Positions 1 to 5,348 of a DNA stretch of 6,798 nt are shown in pieces. The DNA comes from Pseudomonadota bacterium. GTDB lineage: Bacteria; Myxococcota_A; Polyangia; Polyangiales; Polyangiaceae. The stretch covers positions 1-6,798 of the forward strand of contig QGUH01000191.1 of NCBI GenBank assembly GCA_003242355.1, read 5' to 3'. Under the pieces are notes generated by a model. That model was not told the DNA's origin. It saw nothing but the letters and a program-made list of their open reading frames with translations, and did not search any database. The position numbers were made by a program, and so were the translations under genes. The stretch's first letter is position 1, and each line of letters begins with the position of its first letter.

Positions 1-1
1 C

Positions 2-52
2 GGCGATCGCGGCGCCTCCGCGTTGGACGTGCTCTGGCGCCGTCGTTACTGA
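2..52 (+). CDS. Possible C-terminal end of a gene cut by the left edge
   Basis: Reading from base 2, an open frame gives sixteen codons ending in ...ALDVLWRRRY and a TGA at 50-52. The mix of hydrophobic and basic residues and the placement (13 bases before the stop codon of the oppositely oriented AI-2E gene) fit the tail of a convergent neighbour. Sixteen codons are too few to prove coding in GC-rich DNA and no family can be named. It may equally be intergenic sequence. Confidence 0.2.
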   Translation, partial: GDRGASALDVLWRRRY

Positions 53-65
53 GCGCCTTCCCGCG

Positions 66-1085
66 CTACACGAGCAGTCTCGGATCGTGCTCTTCGCGCC
101 AAATCTCGAGCGCCTCGAGCGCGAGGCGGATGAGCAGGGGACCCAACAGAATGCCCCAGGCTCCGAAGGCACCGATGCCGCCGAGCATGGCCACGAACAC
201 GACGAAGGTCGGCAACCTTAGCTGCCCGTAGCGCGAGAGCCAGGGGCGCACGAAATTGTCGATCAGCGACACGACCGCGCCCACCACCAACAGCGCAATT
301 CCCGAGCCCGTCCGACCGCTGGCGAAGAGCGCAATCGTGACGGGCACCCAAACGAGCCCCGTGCCGACGGACGGGATGAACGACGCGAGCGTCGTGAGCA
401 GGCCGAGCACGAGCGCTTGTGGCACGCCCACGAAGAGGTAGCCGATGGTGGCCAAGCCGCCCTGGACGAGGGCCGTGAGGCCCATGCCGATGAACAGGCC
501 GCGGCCCGTCTCGGCGAACGCATCCGCGAAGCGCACCATGTACTGGCGGCGTACCGGGGAGTGCTCGAGCAACCAACGATAAGCGCGCCGCCCGTCCACG
601 AGCAGCGTGAAAAAGCCGAACACGAACACGAACGACCCGATCACGAGCGCCGTGGCCGCCCCGAACACGGTGCTCGCCGCTCGGACGGCTCCGGAACCGT
701 GTCGCCGCGCGAGCTCGGCCAATTGCCCCAGGTCCCAACGCTCGACGGGCACCCGGGGCTCGGCCGCGAGCAGCGCGCGAAGAAGGTCTTCCCCCTCCGA
801 GAGGCGCAAGCGCTCGGCGATGTCGACCAGCGCTCCGAAGACCGACAGCACGACGACGACGATCGGCGTGAGCGCCGCGATGACGAGCAGCACCGTGACG
901 ATTCCGGCGGCTCGGCTCCGACCCATGACGCGCATGAGGCGCGCATGGAGCGGCTGCGCGAGCAGCGCGCTCCAGGCCGCGAGCAACAGCGGCGCCCAGA
1001 GCGGGCGCAGCGCGAACAGGGCGAGCCCGCACAGAGCGAGCACTGCCCACGTGAGCGCGGTGTGGAGGGCTGCTCGCCGATCCAC
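66..1085 (-). CDS. AI-2E/PerM-family (UPF0118) multi-pass membrane transporter
   Basis: Predicted inner-membrane permease of 339 residues, matching the usual length of about 350 for this family. Characterised members include TqsA (AI-2 export) and a sodium/proton antiporter, so the substrate here cannot be assigned. Hydrophobic segments lie near residues 12-45 (a pair), 61-88, 145-163, 196-219, 223-250, 262-276 and 291-322. A soluble amphipathic stretch sits between (about 90-140). Family hallmarks in the C-terminal half are IGYLFVGVP (214-222), FIPSVG (236-241) and DNFVRP (276-281). The chosen start is GTG 1085-1083 because a strong Shine-Dalgarno GGAGGAG (1098-1092) lies 6 bases before it. 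An in-frame ATG at 1121 would add 12 residues but has no such site. The frame stays open up to 1415, but that extension is Arg-rich and unlike the family. It stands alone, divergent from the acidic-protein gene at 1487. Confidence 0.9.
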   Translation of the reverse strand: MDRRAALHTALTWAVLALCGLALFALRPLWAPLLLAAWSALLAQPLHARLMRVMGRSRAAGIVTVLLVIAALTPIVVVVLSVFGALVDIAERLRLSEGEDLLRALLAAEPRVPVERWDLGQLAELARRHGSGAVRAASTVFGAATALVIGSFVFVFGFFTLLVDGRRAYRWLLEHSPVRRQYMVRFADAFAETGRGLFIGMGLTALVQGGLATIGYLFVGVPQALVLGLLTTLASFIPSVGTGLVWVPVTIALFASGRTGSGIALLVVGAVVSLIDNFVRPWLSRYGQLRLPTFVVFVAMLGGIGAFGAWGILLGPLLIRLALEALEIWREEHDPRLLV

Positions 1086-1238
1086 GCGCGGCTCCTCCGA
1101 ATGCACGTCTCTCGGCGGCATGGCGCGTTGCGAAAGCTTGCACAGCGTCGCAAAGCAGGCCCCATGCCGCCAGATCTCGCGCTCACATTCGAGATCCCAG
1201 CTGCCCGGTCGTTCGGCCTTTGCGGCGTGAGCGCGGCG

Positions 1239-1262
1239 CCGTTCCGCCACTGGGCGGAGCGG
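1239..1262. repeat. Hairpin in the divergent intergenic region
   Basis: Arms 1239-1248 and 1253-1262 pair over 10 positions (CCGTTCCGCC against GGCGGAGCGG, one G-T wobble) around an ACTG loop. It could be an operator or a leader structure for either divergent gene. In DNA this GC-rich a stem of this size could also be chance. Confidence 0.3.
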
Positions 1263-1472
1263 ATCGCACCGATCGTGGCGAAGTGGCCGTCGTCGCGAGC
1301 GTGGGGTTGCGGCTCGTGCCGTGGTTTCCCCGTTCGCGCCGAATTCACTTCCCACGGGGAAGGGCGGCGTGTGCAGCGCTGCCCGCGGAACCACCCGCTG
1401 GGGAACGACGCTCAATCACGCCGAATCCAGTGGTGGTGCACCGTGGCCCACGTCTTGCAGCGCCGAACGCCG

Positions 1473-1479
1473 AAAGGAG
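1473..1479 (+). promoter_or_regulatory. Ribosome binding site fixing the GTG start at 1487
   Basis: AAAGGAG lies 7 bases before GTG 1487-1489. It decides the start of the acidic-protein gene, whose frame is otherwise open from 1220 with a non-protein-like N-terminus. Confidence 0.8.
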
Positions 1480-1486
1480 TTCCCGA

Positions 1487-2449
1487 GTGCCCATCAAGAC
1501 TTTCGCGATCCCTCTGCTCACGGGAGGTGCCGTCGCCGCGGCCGCCTTCATGCTCGCCGCTTCACGGCGGTCCGACGCTGCGCGCTTGATCCGAGATCCG
1601 GAGGGCGGGCCACGCTTCGAGCTCGATCCCATCGCCCACGACGAGACCGTGGAGCATGCACTCGGGATCCCTTCGGGACTGAAGGCACGGACCGAAGCCG
1701 AGGTGATGGCGATGGTGGGCGCGGTCTGGCCGGTTTTGTCGAATGGCAGCGTCAGAGGCAGTATCGGCGAGCCGCGGCGGTCCGCTTCGGACGCGGTGCT
1801 CTTCGCTTCCACGGAAGATCTCGACGGGGGGCCGTCGCCGCACGAAGTAAGCTCGTTGGTCGGGCCCCACGCGATTGCTCCCGACGACGAGGCCGCGGGG
1901 GAGCCCCTCGTCGACGAGGACGCGATCGAAGTGCCGATCGGGCACACGGCGGACCGGGCGTACGACGACCAGTTACAACAGGACAAGTTGCGCCAGCCGG
2001 ATACGACGGGTGCGGTCCTGCAAACCCCTGCCGAGCCCGCGGAGTCGGCAAAGGTCGAGATCCCGGCGAAGGGCTCCGCCGTGGCCGTCGATCCGACGTT
2101 CTCCGAGCCCGATGCGGTGCTCGAGGAGCGAGCAACCGTCGGGTTCCTCGAAGAGCAGGGAGAAACCGACGAGCCGTACGACGCCGTCGAGCCCGAAGAC
2201 ATCGGCACGGAATGGATCACGCGCGCCACCGAAGCGCCTCCGGTTTCCGATCCGCACTTTCGAGAAGCGAACGCCGAGGCCTCCGAGGAGGTCGACCCGC
2301 TCTTGAGCGACGCCTCGAACAACGTCGCACATCTGCCGAACGACGACGAGGTGATCGCTGCCGTCGACCCCGACGAGCTCTCCGAAGAGGGCGACGTGCC
2401 GAAGGAAGTCTGGGACGCGGGAATTCTCTCCGAACGAAAAAAGAGCTGA
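1487..2449 (+). CDS. Acidic membrane-anchored protein of unknown function
   Basis: I do not recognise a family. The 320-residue product opens with a short basic start (MPIK) and one hydrophobic segment at about 6-25 (FAIPLLTGGAVAAAAFMLAA), followed by SRR. The segment has no obvious signal peptidase site, so a single membrane anchor is likelier than secretion. Residues 30-100 are mixed, with an AEVMAMVGAVWPVL stretch (71-84) that may form a helix. Residues 105-320 are dominated by Asp, Glu, Pro and Ala with scattered hydrophobic motifs such as DIGTEWITRATEAPP (238-252), and the chain ends in RKKS. There is no Cys and no catalytic motif. The composition suggests a largely disordered acidic tail able to bind basic partners or metal ions, which is inference only. 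The start is GTG with AAAGGAG 7 bases upstream. It appears monocistronic, facing the NUDIX gene. Confidence 0.8.
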   Translation: MPIKTFAIPLLTGGAVAAAAFMLAASRRSDAARLIRDPEGGPRFELDPIAHDETVEHALGIPSGLKARTEAEVMAMVGAVWPVLSNGSVRGSIGEPRRSASDAVLFASTEDLDGGPSPHEVSSLVGPHAIAPDDEAAGEPLVDEDAIEVPIGHTADRAYDDQLQQDKLRQPDTTGAVLQTPAEPAESAKVEIPAKGSAVAVDPTFSEPDAVLEERATVGFLEEQGETDEPYDAVEPEDIGTEWITRATEAPPVSDPHFREANAEASEEVDPLLSDASNNVAHLPNDDEVIAAVDPDELSEEGDVPKEVWDAGILSERKKS

Positions 2450-2474
2450 CGTCGGATTCGGCACTCGGAGTCTG

Positions 2475-2538
2475 AGCCAGGCCGACGAGAACGGGCGAGC
2501 TCTCGATTCCCGTTCGTCCCGATTGGCCAGCCCTGGCT
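2475..2538 (+). terminator. Layered hairpin after the acidic-protein gene
   Basis: Twenty-five bases after the stop codon, an outer stem AGCCAGG/CCTGGCT (2475-2481 with 2532-2538) encloses an inner hairpin. The inner hairpin is GAACGGG/CCCGTTC (2489-2495 with 2509-2515), topped by CGAG/CTCG (2496-2499 with 2502-2505), with a 3-base bulge. The outer stem is followed by only TT before the sequence breaks up. It may end or protect the mRNA, but it lacks the long U tract of a classical terminator. Confidence 0.35.
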
Positions 2539-2570
2539 TTCCGATTTGCAGCTTCCCCGCGCGCCGACCC

Positions 2571-2609
2571 GCTAGGACGCCGATCGGTTCGACCGATCGG
2601 CGTCCTAGC
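2571..2609. terminator. Perfect 18-bp-stem hairpin, candidate bidirectional terminator
   Basis: Bases 2571-2588 (GCTAGGACGCCGATCGGT) pair without mismatch with 2592-2609 around a 3-base TCG loop. The hairpin lies in the gap between two convergent genes, 121 bases after the acidic-protein stop and about 230 bases past the NUDIX stop, as expected for a shared terminator. No run of T follows on either strand, so termination would be U-tract-independent. The alternative is a palindromic binding site or a small repeat element. Confidence 0.55.
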
Positions 2610-2708
2610 CGCGTTTCGCAGGGGCCGCACGCGCCGCCCTTCCCCACGCGGGCACTCCGTCCGAAGCTGTTTTCCGCATATTCGGCGCGTTCCTAACCGT
2701 TTGTCGCT

Positions 2709-2842
2709 CTAGTGCACCGCTAATGAGGTACGCGCAAGCGTTCGGCGGTAGCGTCGACTGATGGCTTCGGCGGGCCCCGATGCACGTGCCCGTGCATGTG
2801 CTGACCGTCGAAAAGTTCGCTAATTCATTAGCGGTGCACTAG
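2709..2842. mobile_element. MITE-like element with perfect 18-bp terminal inverted repeats
   Basis: CTAGTGCACCGCTAATGA at 2709-2726 is repeated as its exact reverse complement at 2825-2842, giving a 134-bp unit. Both ends are CTAG, a palindromic tetramer that can also be read as a 4-bp target duplication, leaving 14-bp inverted repeats and a 126-bp element. Inside are further foldbacks: ATGCACG/CGTGCAT (2780-2786 with 2791-2797) and CGCTAA/TTAGCG (2818-2823 with 2828-2833). No ORF fits inside, so it would be non-autonomous and moved by a transposase elsewhere. The right end overlaps the NUDIX stop codon (TAG within CTAG). A large stem acting as a terminator is the main alternative. Confidence 0.55.
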
Positions 2843-3303
2843 GTTCGCGCGAGGCGCGTCGCGAGCTCGTCGAGGAACGCGGCCTGTGCGGGGTGGATTT
2901 TCTTCCGTGCCGTCGGAAGGTCGAAGAAGTCCGCGCGGTCGACCTCGGGGAAGGTCGCCTTGCGTCCGGATCCGCGCGGCCATTCGATCGTGAACACGTT
3001 GGAGCGGATCTGGGTCGGGTCGCAATCACCCGCGAACGCCCAGGCGTGCACCCATTTGCCCCCGGCCTGTTTGACCGGCGTGAGCTCGAGATACGGCCCC
3101 GTCGGCTCGAAGCCGGTCTCTTCCCGGAACTCGCGGACGGCGACGGCGAGGAGGTCTTCGCCGGGCTCGGGCTCTCCTTTCGGGATCGTCCAGACGCCCG
3201 CGTCCTTGTTCCGGAAGAACGGGCCCCCCGGATGAACGAGGAGCACCTCGAGCGCGCTTCCCCGCGCGCGATACATCAAAAGGCCCGCACTGCGCTTCGT
3301 CAC
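2839..3303 (-). CDS. NUDIX hydrolase
   Basis: Cytoplasmic pyrophosphohydrolase of 154 residues, normal for a single-domain NUDIX protein, cleaving a nucleoside diphosphate linked to some other group; the substrate is not evident. The NUDIX box is complete. It runs from Gly43 with Glu49, then Arg57-Glu58-Phe59, Glu61-Glu62 and Gly64-Phe65 (REFREETGF), so the metal-binding glutamates are intact. Before it lie SAGLLMYR (5-12), LLVHPGGPFF (21-30) and WTIPKGE (38-44), typical of a subgroup of small bacterial NUDIX proteins. The start is GTG 3303-3301, giving VTKRSAGLLMYR. No good ribosome site precedes it (GGAG is 17 bases away), and the next in-frame start, ATG at 3276, would cut into the first strand. 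The frame is open upstream to 3981, but that part is Arg/Ser/Ala-rich and not protein-like. The TAG stop lies inside the CTAG end of an inverted-repeat element. Confidence 0.9.
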   Translation of the reverse strand: MTKRSAGLLMYRARGSALEVLLVHPGGPFFRNKDAGVWTIPKGEPEPGEDLLAVAVREFREETGFEPTGPYLELTPVKQAGGKWVHAWAFAGDCDPTQIRSNVFTIEWPRGSGRKATFPEVDRADFFDLPTARKKIHPAQAAFLDELATRLART

Positions 3304-3440
3304 GAAGCGAGCATACGCGCTCCGACCACGCCTCGGTTTCCGCGGCGCTCGCTCGTCCTGCGCGGCCACGCTGCCACGAGGGACGCCGGGCGCCACGCGA
3401 GAAGCCCATTCCGGTCCCGCCTTCCGCGGCGCAATCGGCG

Positions 3441-3456
3441 TGGCACTCACGTTGCA
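3441..3456 (+). promoter_or_regulatory. Sigma-54 (RpoN) type -24/-12 promoter
   Basis: TGGCAC-N5-TTGCA matches the RpoN consensus at both the GG (-24) and GC (-12) elements with the required ten bases between them. Transcription would start near 3467 on the + strand, about 21 bases before the ATG at 3488 and about 715 before the protease start. The 10 fixed bases make a chance match in a window this size unlikely but possible. RpoN promoters need an upstream-bound activator, and I could not identify its site. Confidence 0.5.
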
Positions 3457-3487
3457 CGATTCGAGTGGCGTCGCGTTCGAGGCTCGT

Positions 3488-3658
3488 ATGGCAAAGAACG
3501 TCGGTGATCCCGAGAAGTCGGTCATTACGAGATCACGAGATCGGGCGGCGCACGCAATGGGGAGTTCGGAGGATGTCGTGACCTTTCCGGAGATCGCTCG
3601 GCGACCTTCGGTCGCGTATCTCGCCGGAGCCGCTGCGGCGCTGCCAGTACCAGAGTGA
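3488..3658 (+). CDS. Possible small protein of 56 residues behind the sigma-54-type site
   Basis: ATG 3488 is preceded by GAGG (3479-3482) with a 5-base gap and opens a frame of 56 codons ending in TGA 3656-3658. The product begins MAKNVGDPEKSVITRSRDRA and ends in an Ala-rich AYLAGAAAALPVPE. It has no signal peptide, Cys or known motif. Support comes from the ribosome site and the sigma-54-type promoter placed to give a 5' leader of about 21 bases. Against it, third-codon-position GC is clearly lower than in the sure genes of this window (about two thirds by hand count), so the frame may be accidental. The transcript could instead be non-coding. Confidence 0.25.
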   Translation: MAKNVGDPEKSVITRSRDRAAHAMGSSEDVVTFPEIARRPSVAYLAGAAAALPVPE

Positions 3659-3880
3659 GAAACGGGTAGGAAACGCGCCAAACGTGCGGGTGATTCGGAC
3701 ACGGAAGCGCTGAGCGGTCGCGCGCTCGCCCATTCGTCGTTCGCCGACGAGCTGGATTGGAACGGCGAGCCGCGCACCCGTGCCGAATCGCGATCCGACG
3801 CGGCGACTCTGCGTGAGCCGAAGTCGTCGTGCGTTGGAGTCGAGCGTTGCACTCGCGGCGCAGAACCATTCCGCGCGTGA

Positions 3881-3933
3881 GCGCGCAGCGGAGCTCCTCT
3901 CGCTTCGGGGGCGGCCGTGCGCGCGCAGCGGAG
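3881..3933 (+). repeat. Pair of 13-base direct repeats 40 bases apart
   Basis: GCGCGCAGCGGAG occurs at 3881-3893 and again at 3921-3933, with TG also shared three and two bases before each copy. The 40-base period is close to four turns of the helix, which would suit a paired protein-binding site. In GC-rich non-coding DNA such a pair may also be chance. Confidence 0.2.
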
Positions 3934-4181
3934 GAGGGCACACACCCTTGGATTCTCTTCGCAGCAAAAGTTCGCAGGCACCCTTTAAATCGATCGCGCG
4001 GCGTGCCGTTCGTGGCGAGTGCGGGCCCGGCGCCGCCGAACGCGGAAGTCGAACACCGCACGGCGCAGGAGGCCGGCTCGGAGGGTACGTGTGGATGGAG
4101 AGTGACACTACGGTATTGGAGTATGCAGCTTACGCCGAGCAATCGACGGCGCTCGAATCCGAGCGTGCACGACACCCGGCG

Positions 4182-4838
4182 ATGGGCACGGAGCGAGTGG
4201 CTGCCGTGGGTTGGGGCAACCCGCTCGGCGTGGTGGCGCTCGCTTTCGGTCTGCTGCTGGGAGGGTGCGGGGCACCGCCGAGTGATCACGAAACGGAGCA
4301 GAGCCCGGTCGTGCGGTATTCGGGGGCGGCGCTCGACACGCGCGCCACGGCGCGCATTCGCGGCCACTCGGGCATCGAGTGTGGGGCCTTCGCCGTCGAC
4401 AGTCGACTGCTGCTCACCGCGGCTCACTGCCTGCGCCACGTGCACGTTCCGAACTACGTGCCCATTCCCGACGACGCTCCCGTCGTCGAGTCGGTCTCGT
4501 TCCAATTCTCCCACGATGGCCCGCGCGGAACGGCGCGCGTTCTGCACATCGAGCGCTCCACCGACTACGCCGCGCTCGAGCTCGACAGTGACGCGCCCGC
4601 CACGTTGCCCGTGCGCCCCGCCGTGCTCGGCGAAACGGCGATTTCACTCCGAACGGTGAACATCGGTATTCTCACGGGAACCGTCCTCGACGTGGACCCG
4701 ATGGGAGGCAGCACCTCCGACTTGCCCACGATTCCCGGAGACAGCGGTTCTCCCGTGCTCGGCACCGACGGCTTCGCCTTCGGCATCGTGTCGGCCCGCT
4801 GGGGCAACGATCTCGCCTACGCGGCGCCTGCCCTGTAA
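4182..4838 (+). CDS. Trypsin-like (S1 family) serine protease, predicted lipoprotein
   Basis: Predicted exported serine endopeptidase of 218 residues tethered by lipid. A hydrophobic stretch GVVALAFGLLLGGC (16-29) ends in a lipobox with Cys29. The catalytic triad is visible: His82 in LLTAAHC, Asp128 in STDYAALEL and Ser188 in IPGDSGSPV. Cys67 and Cys83 are placed like the disulfide beside the catalytic His in chymotrypsin folds. There is no IVGG-type zymogen cleavage site and the C-terminus is short, more like V8/glutamyl-endopeptidase-type enzymes. The specificity is therefore open. ATG 4182 lacks a good ribosome site. ATG 4095 has GGAGGG 9 bases upstream but would put 29 acidic residues before the signal, and GTG 4206 would give a 21-residue signal with GGAG 12 bases upstream. 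It is followed by a Cys-rich repeat remnant and a Cys-rich lipoprotein on the same strand, separated by gaps too long for an obvious operon. Confidence 0.85.
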   Translation: MGTERVAAVGWGNPLGVVALAFGLLLGGCGAPPSDHETEQSPVVRYSGAALDTRATARIRGHSGIECGAFAVDSRLLLTAAHCLRHVHVPNYVPIPDDAPVVESVSFQFSHDGPRGTARVLHIERSTDYAALELDSDAPATLPVRPAVLGETAISLRTVNIGILTGTVLDVDPMGGSTSDLPTIPGDSGSPVLGTDGFAFGIVSARWGNDLAYAAPAL

Positions 4839-4906
4839 GCGCCCGACTCGCGACGAGGCCGTGTGGCGCTCGTCGCAACTCAGGGGGGGCGTTTCGTCGG
4901 AACCAA

Positions 4907-5212
4907 GTGGGGTGGTTCGGGGGCGTCGCCGCGTTCCCGACCGTTCGTCGTTCTCGTTGCGGGCGTGTCGGTTCGGCGCGCCCGCTCCGGTGGTCGCAGG
5001 GGGCGTGTACCTGCCGAACCACGGCGAACAGCGGCACTCTCACGATGGACGGCGGTGGGCCCTGGACGGTTTGCGCGCAAGCGGCCGAGCGCTGTCCGGA
5101 AGTGGTCGACGTGCAGGTCTCGGATGGCATGTCCTCGGGCGGTGGCGTCGGTATGGGGGGAACGCCCGCCGCTGGCGGCTCCTTCGGTATCGGGGGCGCG
5201 TCGTCGGGTTAG
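4907..5212 (+). pseudogene. Remnant of a Cys-rich repeat protein
   Basis: The frame ending at TAG 5210-5212 encodes, from base 5006, the C-terminal half of the repeat found in the lipoprotein downstream: Cys-x-Cys-x19-Cys-x6-Cys with PW before the third Cys. These spacings are identical to those in the downstream gene. A Gly-rich tail (MSSGGGVGMGGTPAAGG) follows. The first half of the repeat, with its GPDYC-type motif, and any signal peptide are missing. The frame has no good start: GTG 4907 has no ribosome site and its first 30 codons are Arg-rich. The upstream sequence holds a run of seven G (4883-4889), and a neighbouring frame gives a Cys-containing stretch (SFSLRACRFG) that could be the lost part after a frameshift. 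I infer a decayed or truncated paralogue. A real secreted small protein is less likely. Confidence 0.5.
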
Positions 5213-5338
5213 TCGGGAAACGCCTCGCGCATCTCGTCAGAACGGATTTGGGTGGCGCGACGAGAAAGGGGCTGCGCCGTGCGGGTCGTGCCGTCTGGTC
5301 ACTTCGGGAACGCTGTAGTAGCGTGTCGCTGTGTTTGC

Positions 5339-5343
5339 GGAGG
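5339..5343 (+). promoter_or_regulatory. Ribosome binding site of the Cys-rich lipoprotein gene
   Basis: GGAGG lies 5 bases before ATG 5349 and 11 bases before the in-frame ATG 5355, favouring 5349 as the start. Confidence 0.75.
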
Positions 5344-5348
5344 CAGCG

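Larger units (their letters stand above)
1086..1486. other. 401-bp divergent intergenic region
   Basis: This stretch separates two divergent genes and should contain both promoters, but I could not point to a convincing -35/-10 or -24/-12 pair. It includes the AI-2E ribosome site (1092-1098), a 10-bp-stem hairpin (1239-1262), a GGTGCACC palindrome (1435-1442) and the ribosome site of the next gene (1473-1479). Frames open across it translate to Arg/Pro-rich sequence without recognisable domains, so I regard it as non-coding. Confidence 0.6.
3304..4181. other. 878-bp region without a convincing large gene
   Basis: Several frames are open here, including - strand frames across 3304-3981 and 3525-4547 and a + strand frame from 3780. 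All translate to Arg/Ser/Pro-rich sequence with no domain, signal peptide or strong ribosome site. The recognisable contents are a sigma-54-type site at 3441-3456, a possible small ORF at 3488-3658 and a 13-base direct repeat at 3881-3893 and 3921-3933. From 3660 to 4181 I see nothing else I can name. No tRNA or other structured RNA was recognised. Confidence 0.55.

Noticed and set aside
1086..1415. N-terminal extension of the AI-2E protein
   Set aside because: It is Arg-rich and absent from the family, with no ribosome site. A strong one fixes the start at 1085.
417..1589. 390-codon open frame on the + strand
   Set aside because: It is antisense to the AI-2E transporter and low-complexity (His/Glu/Arg/Gln-rich), as expected from the complement of a hydrophobic GC-rich gene.
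2709..2842. CRISPR repeat or tRNA-like structure
   Set aside because: There are only two inverted copies and no direct-repeat/spacer periodicity. No cloverleaf or TTCGAAT-type T-loop could be drawn.
3304..3981. N-terminal extension of the NUDIX protein by 226 codons
   Set aside because: The extra sequence is Ser/Arg/Ala-rich without a domain. The NUDIX domain is complete without it and starts in the usual KRSAGLL fashion.
4102..4130. Sigma-70 promoter before the protease (GTGACA followed by TATGCA)
   Set aside because: Spacing between the hexamers is about 14 bases, too short, and the -10 match is poor.
3525..4547. 340-codon open frame on the - strand
   Set aside because: It overlaps the protease gene antisense, is Arg-rich throughout, and has no ribosome site or motif.
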